From an uncultured Myxococcales bacterium (GTDB lineage: Bacteria > Myxococcota_A > Bradymonadia > UBA7976 > UBA1532): a DNA stretch of 41,228 nucleotides. Made by a program: the position numbers and the translations under genes. Below, in pieces: positions 25,555-35,088 of the stretch. Location: assembly GCA_903847385.1 (NCBI GenBank), contig CAINDO010000148.1, forward strand, positions 1 through 41,228. The letters are read 5' to 3'. A model generated the notes under the pieces. It saw only the letters and a program-made list of their open reading frames with translations. It was not told the origin of the DNA and made no database searches. The stretch's first letter is position 1; each line of letters starts with the position of its first letter.

Positions 25555-27135
25555 TCAATCCGCGAAAGGCGCGCTCGTGAAAACGTACTTGCCCACCGCG
25601 AGCCGGCGCCCGTCCGGCGAGAACACGCCCGCGCCGGCCCCGCCCTGGAGATCGGCGCCGAGCGTCCGGACGAAGCTCAGCGAGGGGACGCGGTACAGAC
25701 CCACCCCCCCGACCCCGGCTGCGAGCGACGCCGCGATGCGGCCGTCGGGCGAGAGGCTGAACCGGCTCCCGAAGCCGTCGAGCGCACGCCCTTCGCTGCG
25801 CCGGATGCGCGCGTTGGCCTCGAGGTCCCAGACCTCGACCCAGGCCGAGGTCGTCGCGAGGAGCAGCGGCCCCACGCCCCCGGTGAAGGCCAAGCCGATG
25901 CCGGGGTTGGGGAGACCCTGGGGGTCGATCTCCAGGTCGATGAGGCGCGTGTGTTTGCGCTCGGCCACGTTCCAGATGATCGTCCGGCCCTCGGTGCGCA
26001 GCTCGGCCAGGAGTTGGCCGTCCGGGCTGAAGGCCAGGGCGCTGGCGGCGCTCGTGAGGCCCGGGGCGGCATAGCGGAGCATGACCTCGATGCGGGCGTC
26101 GGCGAGCGTGTAGAGGGCCACGAAGGGTTGTCCGTTGGCGGCGAACGCCACCGCCGCCCGCCCACGCGCGGCGTCCACGGCCACACCGCCGCTGAGCAGC
26201 GGCGTCACGTCGTCGACGACGGGCTCCGCCGTGCGCGTCTGCCGAGTGTCCAGGTTGAAGAGCACGGGCTGGCGCTCCGAGGTCACCCCCCAGGGCAGCC
26301 CCACGCCGAGCCCCGCCTGGGGGACGGTGACGGACAGCATCTCGACGCTGCGCCCGTCCGTCGGCAGCAGCGCGAGGCCAGCGCCGATGGTGCCCAGAAG
26401 CGTCGTGTCGTCGACCCACCCGACCGGCGTGCAGGCCCCGGAGTTGGCCGGGCACGCGAATTCGGTCTCGGCGAAGTAGATGTCGGCGGGATCGGCGGGC
26501 AGGTCGATCGTCTCCCAGCCGGTGCCGGGCCACGTGCCGCCCGACGGGCTGAGGAACGGCTGGCAGGCCACGCCCCCCTGAAGCTCGCAGGCCTGATCGT
26601 CCCTGCACTCGACCGTCTCCCAGGTGCCCTGCCCGTTGCAGTCCTCGCGGTTGCGGCCATTGCATCGCTGTTGGCCGGCGGAGCAGACCATGGCGCAGTC
26701 CACCGGACAGGTCGCGGGGTCCTCGCCGCCCTCGCACTCCGCGTTGCCACAGGCCGCCGCCCCGGCGCAGTCGACGCAGAACACCCCCTCGCGGGTGATG
26801 CGGTCGAGCCCGCAGGTGCAGGGGATGTCGAAGTTGCAGACCACCAGGCACTCGCTCTTGCCCTTGCAGGCGGCGCGCACGCTGCCACCTTCGCCCACGA
26901 GCGGGATGTCCACCTGCCCCTCGCAGGCGGAGGTGGCCTCGGCGGTCAGGTCGGGGCTGCTGCCCGGCGGGCACTGGGCGAGCAGATCGGACTCGGCGCA
27001 GGAGATGCCGGTGTTGGCCCCATTCGTGCCGGGCGTGCCGGGCTCGTCGCCCGCCGTGTCGGCGTCCGAGCCCCCGCAGGCGAAGGTGCACAGTGTGGCC
27101 GCCAGAAGCGCGCCATCGAACCATCGTGTCTTCAT
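25555..27135 (-). CDS. Cys-rich beta-propeller lipoprotein (paralog 2)
   Basis: The 526-residue protein has a lipoprotein signal ending TFAC (about Cys20), a Cys-rich region (~residues 45-175) with CGNAECEGGEDPATCPVDC and CSAGQQRCNGRNREDCNGQG, and a C-terminal WD40/YVTN-like propeller with repeated units such as ALAFSPDGQLLAELR, FSLSPDGRIAASLA and FSPDGRRLAVGKY. The CGN-x-x-CE-x-GE motif is frequent in myxobacterial secreted proteins. It is probably an outer-membrane or periplasmic binding protein; no ligand is predictable. Its ATG overlaps the stop of the upstream paralog (TGATG), so the pair is one transcription unit. The Cys-rich regions of the two align almost cysteine for cysteine. Confidence 0.72.
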   Translation of the reverse strand: MKTRWFDGALLAATLCTFACGGSDADTAGDEPGTPGTNGANTGISCAESDLLAQCPPGSSPDLTAEATSACEGQVDIPLVGEGGSVRAACKGKSECLVVCNFDIPCTCGLDRITREGVFCVDCAGAAACGNAECEGGEDPATCPVDCAMVCSAGQQRCNGRNREDCNGQGTWETVECRDDQACELQGGVACQPFLSPSGGTWPGTGWETIDLPADPADIYFAETEFACPANSGACTPVGWVDDTTLLGTIGAGLALLPTDGRSVEMLSVTVPQAGLGVGLPWGVTSERQPVLFNLDTRQTRTAEPVVDDVTPLLSGGVAVDAARGRAAVAFAANGQPFVALYTLADARIEVMLRYAAPGLTSAASALAFSPDGQLLAELRTEGRTIIWNVAERKHTRLIDLEIDPQGLPNPGIGLAFTGGVGPLLLATTSAWVEVWDLEANARIRRSEGRALDGFGSRFSLSPDGRIAASLAAGVGGVGLYRVPSLSFVRTLGADLQGGAGAGVFSPDGRRLAVGKYVFTSAPFAD

Positions 27136-29084
27136 CACAGGCCCCCCGCCCGAAACGTCGCGACCCAATGGATCGACTGCGTGCCCGCGCCGAACGCGCC
27201 TCCGACGACGGCCAGCCGGGTGCCTCGGGCGCTGAAGGCGAAGTTCGTGGCGCCGTAGGCCGTGTAGCGCTCGGCCAGCGTCGGATCGGGGAACGCGTCC
27301 GTCGTCGGCAGCGCGTCCGGCGCGCTGGAGTCCCAGTGGAGCACCGCCTCGAGCCGCTCGCCCGTTCGCTGGTCCCACAGGTCGAGATCCGCCACGAAGG
27401 GCGCGCCCTGCCCGCCGGGCCGCGCACTCAGCACCGCCAGCGCCCCGCCGTCGGGCGTGAAGCGCACGATCGGGACCGCCGAGGTGGCGATCGTGGCCAG
27501 TTCACGCCCGGTGGTCACGTCCCAGATCTCCACCGTCGGCTGGCCAGCGGCGCCGTTGCCGATGGCCAGCCGGTCCCCCGAGGGGTCGAAGGTCAGGTTC
27601 ACGACCGTCCAGCCGCTCGCCCCGGCCGTTCGACACAGGGTGTAGACCCGGCGCCCGTCGGCGGTGTTCCACAGATCGACGCCGTCGGCGCAGGCCGGAT
27701 CGGACCCCGGCGCCGGATTGAGCCCCGCCCCCTGCGTCGCCAGCAGTCCGCCGTTGGGCGACACGCCGAGCACCGCCGCGGGGTAGCCGCCCTCGCCCGC
27801 GCGGGAGAGCACCAGCGGCCGGCCACGGCGCTCGGCGTCGTAGGTGAGAACGGCGGGGGGCCCCCCGGCCAGGGTCACCGAAGCGGCGGCGAAGCGACCG
27901 TCGGGCGTGAGCGCCATCGGCGCGCGGGCGAGTCGATAGATGCCCGTGCGCGCCAGGGCGACGTGGGTCGATGTCCGGGCGTCGAACCGGAACAGCTCGG
28001 CGTTCGACAGGAAGGCCGGATCTCCCACCCCGTTGAAATCATAGAAGTTCCGGGCCCAGACCACCGTCTTCCAGTCCGCCGAGAAGGCCGCCTGGAACGT
28101 GAGGCCCACGTCCGGATTGCCCTCGTCGCCGGCCATCTCCGGCGGATAGGTGGCCTCGTTCTCGGCCACCCCCTCGGGCGCCGGACCCATCTGGAGCGAG
28201 TAGCGGGCCGCGCGTTTGGGCCCGTAGAGCACCAGATAGTCGCCGTCTTCGACGTCCGCCGGATGCACGCGCTCCTTCCAGTCGAGCGCGAGCTCGCCGT
28301 TGCGCAGCTGCCCAAAACCCGCCCGCGCCAGGTCTTTTCCATACGCGCCGGTGTTCAAGTCCTGGGTGACGATCGCCAGATTCTCCAGCACGTAGCCGCG
28401 GTTCGGGACCGGAGGCGTCGCGACCGCGGTGCCCGTGCCGTCCGGTGGCAGCTCGCCGTTCCCGAACCACACGCGGCCGTCGACCCGCTCCTCCCGCGGC
28501 TCGGGCTCCCCGGTCTCGCCGCCGCGCTGGACGTCGTTGCGCAGGCAGAGGGTCAAGCCTCCGCCGGCGACCTCGCAGGTCTCGCCCTCGAGGCAGGCCA
28601 GGCGGGCCCAATGCCCCGTGCCGTCGCAGCTCTCGCGGTCGGTCCCCTGGCAGCGCTCCTGGCCGGGTGTGCAGTCCCCGGCGCAGTCCTCCGGACACGC
28701 GAGGTACGTCTCGCCGCCCTCGCAGACGCCGTTCCCGCACGCCGACGCGTTCGCGCAGTCCGTGCAATACACACCGTCGCGGGTCACGGAGTCCACGCCG
28801 CAGGGGCACGGGGTGGCGAACCGACACGCGACGTGGCACGTGCCGGCGCCGTAGCAGCGACCGCTCACGGAGCCGGAGTTCTCCACCAGATCCACCTCGC
28901 CGTCGACCTGGCACATGCTCTCCGCGGACGCGCCGAGGAGCGGATTGCTCCCGGGCGGGCACTGAGCGATGAGATCACTCTCGACGCAGGCCTCGCCCGT
29001 CTGCGTGGCTTCCTCGCCGGGGCCATTGCACGCCGGACCGGCCAGCAGCGCGGCGATCGTCGTCAGCAGTCCGTACGCTCGCAT
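27135..29084 (-). CDS. Cys-rich beta-propeller lipoprotein (paralog 1)
   Basis: The 649-residue protein repeats the architecture of its downstream neighbour: lipoprotein leader (LLAGPAC, about Cys19), a Cys-rich region with CGNGVCEGGETYLACPEDC and CTPGQERCQGTDRESCDGTG, then a propeller with units such as LGVSPNGGLLATQG, LTFDPSGDRLAIGNG and FTPDGGALAVLS. It has an extra ~120-residue segment between the two regions. The start at 29084 is supported by GAGGAGGG three bases upstream; other start codons further upstream in the open frame lack this site. The tandem arrangement with about equal domain order indicates a duplication. Function is unknown; surface binding or sensing is inference. Confidence 0.72.
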   Translation of the reverse strand: MRAYGLLTTIAALLAGPACNGPGEEATQTGEACVESDLIAQCPPGSNPLLGASAESMCQVDGEVDLVENSGSVSGRCYGAGTCHVACRFATPCPCGVDSVTRDGVYCTDCANASACGNGVCEGGETYLACPEDCAGDCTPGQERCQGTDRESCDGTGHWARLACLEGETCEVAGGGLTLCLRNDVQRGGETGEPEPREERVDGRVWFGNGELPPDGTGTAVATPPVPNRGYVLENLAIVTQDLNTGAYGKDLARAGFGQLRNGELALDWKERVHPADVEDGDYLVLYGPKRAARYSLQMGPAPEGVAENEATYPPEMAGDEGNPDVGLTFQAAFSADWKTVVWARNFYDFNGVGDPAFLSNAELFRFDARTSTHVALARTGIYRLARAPMALTPDGRFAAASVTLAGGPPAVLTYDAERRGRPLVLSRAGEGGYPAAVLGVSPNGGLLATQGAGLNPAPGSDPACADGVDLWNTADGRRVYTLCRTAGASGWTVVNLTFDPSGDRLAIGNGAAGQPTVEIWDVTTGRELATIATSAVPIVRFTPDGGALAVLSARPGGQGAPFVADLDLWDQRTGERLEAVLHWDSSAPDALPTTDAFPDPTLAERYTAYGATNFAFSARGTRLAVVGGAFGAGTQSIHWVATFRAGGL

Positions 29085-29329
29085 GCACCCTCCTCGTTCG
29101 GTTCGAGGCGGCCCGTGGGGGAACGAGGCGGCCGATCGCATCGCGGACTCCATGGTGTGATCCTGGGGATGTCCCACATATACGCCCACGATCACGGCGG
29201 TCCAAGTCGCCACCGAATGCTCTGTCCCGAAAGACTTGAGCGAATTGCGCAAAGTGGGTCGTCGGCCACCCTTTGGCCGGCAATGACTCACCCGCTCGTG
29301 ATCCAGATCAAGGGACGGGGCAGTCCTGG

Positions 29330-29355
29330 GAAACCCGCACGGTAAATGCCGATGG
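29330..29355 (+). promoter_or_regulatory. Possible sigma-28 (FliA) promoter of the chemoreceptor
   Basis: GAAA at 29330-29333 and GCCGATGG at 29348-29355 are separated by 14 bp; the FliA consensus is TAAA, about 15 bp, GCCGATAA. It lies 58 bp before the chemoreceptor ATG and upstream of its Shine-Dalgarno sequence, as expected for a motility-regulated gene. Two mismatches in the -10 element keep confidence low. The rest of the 329-bp divergent gap (29085-29413) holds no gene I can support. Confidence 0.28.
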
Positions 29356-29413
29356 TCCACCCACGCTCGGCGCATTCACCTGCCGGCAAGATCGAACTCA
29401 GGAGAGGCCCAAC

Positions 29414-30976
29414 ATGAACCTTCGCCATCCTTCTCTGAAGCTGAAGTTGCTCGCGTCCTTCGCGTTCGTCGCCGCCCTGCTGGCCGCCGTCGGCACCGTC
29501 GGCGTCACGAAACTCAACGAGCTCGACGAGGCCGACACCCGCCTGTACGAGAAGATGACGGTGCCGCTCGCCGACCTCGGCGAGGCCGGCGTCGCCTTCC
29601 AGCGCAGCCGCGTGAACTTCCTCGAGTTCCGCACCGCCACGGACCCCGAGGTCAAGAAGGACCTCCACACCCGGATCGGCGAGCGCCGGGACGACGTCCT
29701 GAAGAACCTGAAGAACTTCGAGGGCACCATCCTGACGGACGCCGGCCGCGCGACCTTCAACGCGATGCTCGCGGACGTGAAGCAGTACTTCAAACTCCAG
29801 GACGACATGCTCGCCCTCGAAGAGGCGGGCAAGGACGCCGAGTCCGAGGTCATCTTCAAGGGCGAGGGCGCCGTGGTGCGCAAGAAGGTCCAGGAGCAGC
29901 TCGACTCGCTCTTCACTCAGAAGGTGAAGATCGCCAAGGAGACCTCGGAGGAGAACGCCAAGACCTCCGACGCCGCCCAGAAGCTCATGACCTCCGCCGT
30001 CGCCATCGGCGTGATCGGCGCCATGCTCCTCGGCTTCTTCCTGAGTCGCAGCGTCTCCAAGGCCCTGACCCGCGTCGTCGAGACCCTCACGGACGGCTCG
30101 AATCAGATCAGCTCGGCCTCCACCGAACTCTCGGCCTCGTCCCAGTCCCTCGCCGAGGGCGCGACGGAGCAGGCGGCCTCGCTCGAAGAGACATCGTCCG
30201 CCATGGAACAGATCTCCGCGATGACCCAGCAGAACGCCGGCAACGCCGAGACCGCCCGCAAGCTGGCCGCCCAGGCCGGTGACGCCGCCCGCAAGGCCAA
30301 CGAGTCCATGGCCCACGTGGTCGCCAACATGGACGACATCTCGCAGGTCGGCGAAGAGATCGGCAAGATCGTCAAGACCATCGACGACATCGCCTTCCAG
30401 ACCAACCTGCTCGCCCTGAACGCCGCCGTCGAGGCCGCCCGGGCCGGTGAGGCCGGCGCAGGCTTCGGTGTGGTCGCCGACGAGGTCCGCAACCTCGCCC
30501 AGCGCGCCGCCTCGTCCGCCCAGAACACGACGAACCTCATCGAGGGTGTCATCCGCAAGATCACCACGGGCACCGAGCTGGTCCGCAAGACGGACAGCGT
30601 GTTCCGCGAGGTCGACAGCTCCGTCGCCAAGGTCAACGACCTGATGGCCGAAATCGCCACCGCCAGCACCGAGCAGTCCCGCGGTATCCAGGAGATCTCC
30701 TCCTCCATCCAGCAGATGGACCAGGTCACTCAGCACAGCGCCGCCGCCTCCGAGCAGGTCGCCTCCGCCGCCGTCGAGCTCTCCTCGCAGGCCGGCTCCC
30801 TCGGCGAGGTCGTGTGGCTCCTCGAGAGCATCGTCAACGGTGAGCAGGATGCGCTCCACACGACCGAGAGCCCGGCCGACGTCGAGCAGCCCCGCCACCA
30901 CGAGACCCGCCGTCCCACCCAGGGTCGCGGCCGCAACCTGAACGGGCACGGCCGCCACGCCCACGCCCACGCCTGA
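29414..30976 (+). CDS. Methyl-accepting chemotaxis protein, 4HB sensor, His-rich tail
   Basis: The 520-residue receptor has a transmembrane helix (~residues 12-32), a periplasmic four-helix-bundle sensor (~33-190), a second helix (~196-215) and a cytoplasmic coiled coil. The conserved tip is [24 protein letters not shown] and continues into [17 protein letters not shown], which binds CheA and CheW. Between helix 2 and the coiled coil there is only a short HAMP-like stretch before [19 protein letters not shown], as in many delta-proteobacterial receptors. The C-terminus is not the NWETF receptor tether but a charged, His-rich tail (HGRHAHAHA). The ATG is chosen from AGGAGAGG about 6-7 nt upstream. 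No other chemotaxis gene is in the window, so it is an orphan receptor. Confidence 0.92.
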   Translation: MNLRHPSLKLKLLASFAFVAALLAAVGTVGVTKLNELDEADTRLYEKMTVPLADLGEAGVAFQRSRVNFLEFRTATDPEVKKDLHTRIGERRDDVLKNLKNFEGTILTDAGRATFNAMLADVKQYFKLQDDMLALEEAGKDAESEVIFKGEGAVVRKKVQEQLDSLFTQKVKIAKETSEENAKTSDAAQKLMTSAVAIGVIGAMLLGFFLSRSVSKALTRVVETLTDGSNQISSASTELSASSQSLAEGATEQAASLEETSSAMEQISAMTQQNAGNAETARKLAAQAGDAARKANESMAHVVANMDDISQVGEEIGKIVKTIDDIAFQTNLLALNAAVEAARAGEAGAGFGVVADEVRNLAQRAASSAQNTTNLIEGVIRKITTGTELVRKTDSVFREVDSSVAKVNDLMAEIATASTEQSRGIQEISSSIQQMDQVTQHSAAASEQVASAAVELSSQAGSLGEVVWLLESIVNGEQDALHTTESPADVEQPRHHETRRPTQGRGRNLNGHGRHAHAHA

Positions 30977-31025
30977 GCATCCCGTCGCCCGCGAAGGCGA
31001 CGCCCGCCCTCACCCCCTCCGGTGT

Positions 31026-31086
31026 GACGCGGCGTGTGGACCGAACCCCCTCTCCTCGGTCCCCGCGCCGCGTCCTGTCTTTTCTC
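31026..31086 (+). terminator. Intrinsic terminator downstream of the chemoreceptor
   Basis: GACGCGGCG (31026-31034) pairs with CGCCGCGTC (31066-31074), and inside it GGACCGA (31038-31044) pairs with TCGGTCC (31056-31062), leaving an 11-nt loop and a 3/3 internal loop. CTGTCTTTTCTC follows at once. A smaller perfect 7-bp hairpin (30983-31002) sits just after the stop codon but lacks a T-run. Confidence 0.75.
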
Positions 31087-31129
31087 GCCCCCGAGCGTCT
31101 CCGCTCACCCCCCGGAATCCAGGAACAAC

Positions 31130-32629
31130 TCAGGGCGCCGCGCTCGTCGGTGCCGCGCTCGTCGGTGCCGCGCTCGTCGGTGCCGCGCCCGCCGAACGGG
31201 CCGTGAGCGCAGCGATCTGACCTTGCCGGGCGTAGTCCGCCGCCTCGCCCAGGATGCGGGCGGCCTCCTGCGGGGCGTGGAACCCCATGCTGTTCTCCGC
31301 GGCGATGAAGTCCAGCCGCCACTGCGCCTTCTGCTGGAAATCCATCGCCGAGGCGAGCTGCTCCGGCGTCGCGCCCTGCGCCTTGGCCTCGACGATGCCA
31401 TCGATCAGCGCCACGATGGCCTGGCCGCTGCGCTGCATGAGATCGGAGTTGCGGGACTGGATGACCTCGACCCGGGCGGCCATCTCGGCCTCGCTGGCGC
31501 GATGACAGGTCTGGCAGGCGCGGTTGATGTTCAGGAGCGGCGAGCGGACCCAGTGATCGCTGACCTTGCTGGCGCCCTCGCGCATGTAGGGCATGTGACA
31601 GTCGGCACAGGAGACACCTGCGCGGGCGTGGATGCCCTGGTTCCACAGCTCGAACTCGGGGTGTTGCGCCTTGAGAATGGGCGCGCCGGTCTCCTTGTGG
31701 GTGTAGTCGGAGAAGGCGTGGCCATCGGGGAAGGTCGTGGCCTTCCAGAACGCCTCGATGTCTTCGACCTTCAGGCCCTGGCCCCAGGGGAAGGTCAGGG
31801 GCATCTTCGTCGAGCAGTAGTATTCCACGTGACACTGGCCGCAGACATAGGACCGCATCTCGTTGCGGGTCGCGTCCACGTTCGGGTCGTAGGGTCGGTC
31901 GCGTTTGCCCTCGCGCCACTGGTCGATGGAGTGCAGCGCCGGCACGGCCGCGTCCGAGGCGGCGAGCGCCTGGATGCCGCGGATGAACCCCGGGCGGGTC
32001 ACGCGCAGGGCCATCGTGTCGGGCTCGTGGCAGTCCACGCAGCTCACCGGGTGGGCCTGCCCGGCGTCGTGCAGTTTGTCGTTCAACTCCTTGTAGCTGA
32101 ACTTGTAGCTCGCCTCGAAGCCCTTCATGGCGTCGCCGTCGCCGAGCTTGCGATACAGCGGCATCACGGAGGCGTGGCAGTGCAGGCACGAGCCGGACTG
32201 GGGCTTGGACAGGCGCTGCGTGGCCTCCTGGTCTTCGAGCATGTGCGCGTGGCCGCGGCGGTCGCGGTAGTCGATGGAGAACGCGTAGCCCAGGAACATG
32301 CGCTTGAGCCACGGATCGCGCTCGATCTTCTCCTCGGGCATCGCCTCGTTGCCGCCGTGGCCGCCGAAGCGGGTCTTGGTGGGCAGGGCCGTGCGCTGGT
32401 ACCCATCGTACTGGGCGGGCCAGTTCTTGCCCCAGACCGCCGGATCCGTGGTGTCGTCGTCGACCTGGACGACCCGAATGAAAGGCGAGCGCTCCTCGGC
32501 CTTGCGCTCGAAGATGTTCACGAGCAGCGCGGTGGCGCCGGCGGTGGCGGCGGCCACGCCCAGGAGCACGGCCACGTGGAGGCCCGTTCGGGCGGAGTGG
32601 GTCGAAGCGGGGCGGGCGGGCTCGGTCAT
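31130..32629 (-). CDS. nrfA: Pentaheme cytochrome c nitrite reductase (NrfA), CxxCH active-site type
   Basis: The 499-residue periplasmic enzyme reduces nitrite to ammonium with six electrons. An N-terminal hydrophobic signal/anchor (~residues 15-38) is followed by five heme sites: CLHCH (148-152), CVDCH (197-201), CGQCH (263-267, then VEYY), CADCH (341-345) and CQTCH (372-376). The signature [19 protein letters not shown] contains the active-site His323 region. The first, active-site heme uses CxxCH instead of the CxxCK of E. coli NrfA, so His replaces the usual lysine ligand; this form is known from Campylobacter and others. The C-terminus ends in a TSAAP repeat not found in the family. It overlaps nrfH by ATGA. 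Confidence 0.93.
   Translation of the reverse strand: MTEPARPASTHSARTGLHVAVLLGVAAATAGATALLVNIFERKAEERSPFIRVVQVDDDTTDPAVWGKNWPAQYDGYQRTALPTKTRFGGHGGNEAMPEEKIERDPWLKRMFLGYAFSIDYRDRRGHAHMLEDQEATQRLSKPQSGSCLHCHASVMPLYRKLGDGDAMKGFEASYKFSYKELNDKLHDAGQAHPVSCVDCHEPDTMALRVTRPGFIRGIQALAASDAAVPALHSIDQWREGKRDRPYDPNVDATRNEMRSYVCGQCHVEYYCSTKMPLTFPWGQGLKVEDIEAFWKATTFPDGHAFSDYTHKETGAPILKAQHPEFELWNQGIHARAGVSCADCHMPYMREGASKVSDHWVRSPLLNINRACQTCHRASEAEMAARVEVIQSRNSDLMQRSGQAIVALIDGIVEAKAQGATPEQLASAMDFQQKAQWRLDFIAAENSMGFHAPQEAARILGEAADYARQGQIAALTARSAGAAPTSAAPTSAAPTSAAP
31141..31185. repeat. Three tandem 15-bp repeats at the nrfA 3' end
   Basis: CGCTCGTCGGTGCCG is repeated exactly three times (31141-31155, 31156-31170, 31171-31185). 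On the minus strand it encodes the last residues of NrfA as repeated TSAAP pentamers before the stop. Perfect identity suggests recent slippage, so the copy number may vary among strains. Confidence 0.85.
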
Positions 32630-33174
32630 GGGGTGTTTCCTTTGCGGGGTGCGGTGGCGGTGGGGAGCTCTTCCGGGCGCAGGGCCCCGCCGAGGCCGGC
32701 GCGTTCGCCGTGGCCCACGGTGGCGTGGCAGTGCACGCAGGTCACGGCGTCGTGATCCGTGCGCGCGCCGGCGACCATCCGGTGCACGGCGTCGGCGTGG
32801 CAGCGCAGGCAATTCTCCTGGAGAATCGAGCTGTTGCCGGGCTTGATCTGAATCGGCTCGGCGAAGTCCTGGAGCGTGAACCCCTTGGAGTGGTGCCACC
32901 CGTTGGTGGCCTTGGCCAGGTACTTGGGGATGAACGCCTGCGGCAGGTGGCAGTCGACGCAGGTGGCCACCGTGTGGTGGCTGGCCTTCTGCCACGAGTC
33001 GTACTGCGGCCGCATGATGTGGCAGTTCGCGCAGGCCCGGGGCTCGGTGCTGAAGTACGACAGCCCCTCGGCGTACCGGAAAGTGAAGCCGCCGAGGCCG
33101 GCCAGGACACCGACGGCGGCGGCCAGGAGCAGGGTGCGACGGGCGGGGGGACGGTTCGCGGTCGGGACGTTCAT
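32626..33174 (-). CDS. nrfH: Tetraheme quinol dehydrogenase NrfH
   Basis: The 182-residue NapC/NirT-family protein has one N-terminal transmembrane helix (~residues 14-32) and four c-heme motifs: CANCH (48-52), CVDCH (72-76), CLRCH (122-126) and CVHCH (146-150). CANCHIM puts Met54 two residues after the first heme His, the unusual Met ligand known from Desulfovibrio NrfH. It oxidises menaquinol in the membrane and passes electrons to NrfA, with which it forms a stable complex. The ATG at 33174 is used; a TTG directly upstream would add one residue. GAGG lies about 10 nt before the ATG. It overlaps nrfA by 4 bp. Confidence 0.93.
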   Translation of the reverse strand: MNVPTANRPPARRTLLLAAAVGVLAGLGGFTFRYAEGLSYFSTEPRACANCHIMRPQYDSWQKASHHTVATCVDCHLPQAFIPKYLAKATNGWHHSKGFTLQDFAEPIQIKPGNSSILQENCLRCHADAVHRMVAGARTDHDAVTCVHCHATVGHGERAGLGGALRPEELPTATAPRKGNTP

Positions 33175-33192
33175 CAATGGACCTCGCGATCC

Positions 33193-33221
33193 AATTTAGA
33201 GCATCCCGGGCGGACTCACAA
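33193..33221 (-). promoter_or_regulatory. Likely sigma-70-type promoter of nrfHA
   Basis: On the minus strand TTGTGA (33221-33216), a 17-bp spacer and TAAATT (33198-33193) make a good -35/-10 pair in the AT-richest part of the gap. Transcription would start about 12 bp before the nrfH ATG. ATCAA at about 33237-33241 is one half of an FNR-type site, but no TTGAT partner is at the right distance. Confidence 0.45.
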
Positions 33222-33259
33222 GACGTGCGCGTCCGTTGATTGGTCCGACACGGCCCGCC

Positions 33260-34969
33260 TCAGGGGGCGCAGGGGCTCTCGAAGTCGATGTCCGTGCCCC
33301 AGGGCGTGCACTCGTCGTTGTCGTCGAAGAAGGTCTCCGACCACACCTGCTCGAAGACGCCGTCGACGTGGCGCAGCACGAGGACCGCGTCCGTCACGGT
33401 GGTGCCGACCAGGCCGGCGATCTGCCCGCCGTGCAGCAGCGCGCCGGACAGCGGGTGCCAGGAGAGCAGATCCTGGGGCACCGCCCAGCGTTCGGTGCCC
33501 CCTCTGGCCACCCGCCACGCGGCCCGGTGCTGGTCGGCGAACGTGTTGCAGTTCTCCAGGTCGAACTGGAACCCCAACAGCAGCGCGTCGAGCCGCTCGG
33601 TCGGCGCGCCGAGCTGCCAGCGGACCATCACCTTCGAGGTCGCGCCGCTGATGTGCGCCCAGTCGCGGGCCAGGGACCGGGTGAGCGACCCCTCGGCGAA
33701 CTCGGCCAGGTGGGGGGCGGGGGCGGCGCCCGAGGCGACCGCGAGTTTCGTCGACTCGAGCGGCGACCAGGTCAGCGCCGGGACCGCCCCGGTGCCCTCG
33801 GGGCTGCCGATCACCAGCGGCGCCATGACCGTGCCACAGCCCTCCAGGGGCAGCACCGTCGCGTAGCTCGGCTCGCAGCCGTCCGTCGCCACGTACAGGG
33901 GTTCACCGACCTTGGGCGTGCAGGCGCCCGTCGGGGTGAACACGGTCAGCTTCGCGCGCTCGGCGCGGGGCAGCACGGCCTCGCCGGCGTTCTTCGGGGC
34001 CCGCGTGGGCTTGAACGCGGGGGACTCGTACGGGTCGCTGCCGGGTTTCACCAGCGCCGCCGGGCGCCCCATCTCGTGGAACAGATGCACGAAGACCTTC
34101 CCGTCGCGGAAGATCAGCGGCCGCACGTGCCGCCCCTTCAGCAGCCGCGCGGCGTCCGGCCAGCCGGTCCGGTCGGCGGGCGGGGGGGACTTGCCGGCGT
34201 CCGGCTCGGCGAGCACCTGCGCGGCGGCGGCCAGGGCGTCGCGCACCGGCCCGGCCGCGGCGGCCTCTTTCACGCGGGCGAATCGAAGATCGGCCAATCG
34301 GGCTTGGGACGCCTCGTCCACCGTGATCGCCGTGGCCGCGTCCGTCACCAGACCGCGCGTCCAGGCGAACCCCTTCGCGTCGACCAGCCACAGCGCCGGC
34401 CCGCCGCCGGCGGCCATCGACACGTCCTCGAACGTGACCCCCTGCGCGTGTTCGATCGAGACGACCGGGTTCACGGCGGGCTCGTCCGGGTTCATGTTGC
34501 CCCCGGCCTGCACGGACCAGCCGACGATCCGCAGGTCGCGCACGCCCGAGATCGCCAGGGCCTTGCCGTCCCAGGGTCCGACCAGGACCGCGTCCGTGGC
34601 GTCGATCGTCAGGCGCTCCGGCCCGCTCAGCGTCAGCGTCGCGTCCGCGAACCGCGGCCCCGGGCAGATGCGCAGCAGGTCGTCGCTGCGCAGGGCGGCG
34701 ACGGCCTCGGCGAGCGTGGGCTGGGGCAGAAGCTCCGCTCCGCGCCGGATCACGGCCGCCCGGTCCTCGGTGCACTGGGCGCGCAGATCGGGCAGCGGCG
34801 CGAACGTGGCCGGCGCCGTGGGCGGCGCCGTGGGCGGCGCGGTGGGCGGCGCCGGGACGGACTCCGTGGGCACGGCGGGCGGCGCGGGCGCCTTGGCGCC
34901 GCAGGCGGCGAGCAGGGCGGAGAGCGAGAGTCGGGCGAATCGAGTCGGGGTGGGCGTCGGGCGGGTCAT
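33260..34969 (-). CDS. Large lipoprotein with possible beta-helix region
   Basis: I do not recognise a family. The 569-residue protein has a lipoprotein signal with lipobox LAAC (about Cys23), a Pro/Thr/Ala linker with a TAPP repeat, then ~120 residues resembling parallel beta-helix turns (ATLTLSGPERLTIDATDAVL, ALAISGVRDLRIVGWSV, VVSIEHAQGVTFEDVSM). A middle Ala-rich helical segment and a long C-terminal region with paired Cys residues (CTPKVG, CEPS, GCGT, NCNTF, ECTPW, SPCAP) follow. It is probably tethered in the periplasm or to the outer membrane. It lies 85 bp before nrfH on the same strand, but nrfHA appear to have their own promoter, so a link to nitrite reduction is not shown. Confidence 0.65.
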   Translation of the reverse strand: MTRPTPTPTRFARLSLSALLAACGAKAPAPPAVPTESVPAPPTAPPTAPPTAPATFAPLPDLRAQCTEDRAAVIRRGAELLPQPTLAEAVAALRSDDLLRICPGPRFADATLTLSGPERLTIDATDAVLVGPWDGKALAISGVRDLRIVGWSVQAGGNMNPDEPAVNPVVSIEHAQGVTFEDVSMAAGGGPALWLVDAKGFAWTRGLVTDAATAITVDEASQARLADLRFARVKEAAAAGPVRDALAAAAQVLAEPDAGKSPPPADRTGWPDAARLLKGRHVRPLIFRDGKVFVHLFHEMGRPAALVKPGSDPYESPAFKPTRAPKNAGEAVLPRAERAKLTVFTPTGACTPKVGEPLYVATDGCEPSYATVLPLEGCGTVMAPLVIGSPEGTGAVPALTWSPLESTKLAVASGAAPAPHLAEFAEGSLTRSLARDWAHISGATSKVMVRWQLGAPTERLDALLLGFQFDLENCNTFADQHRAAWRVARGGTERWAVPQDLLSWHPLSGALLHGGQIAGLVGTTVTDAVLVLRHVDGVFEQVWSETFFDDNDECTPWGTDIDFESPCAP

Positions 34970-35088
34970 GGCGGCTCCGGTGGGTCTGCGCCGTGGGATA
35001 ACACGGGCGACGCCCGCAGCGCCCCTCGGATGAGCGGCGTGTCCCCGCCGCCGTATCCCCGCCGGCGGTTCCGTGGTAGCCGTGCCCG

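Noticed and set aside
29273..29413. N-terminal extension of the chemoreceptor by 47 codons
   Set aside because: The ATG at 29414 has a strong Shine-Dalgarno sequence and places the first membrane helix at the N-terminus; the upstream codons look non-coding.
33222..33259. FNR operator upstream of nrfH
   Set aside because: Only one ATCAA half-site was found; no TTGAT at the required 4-bp spacing.
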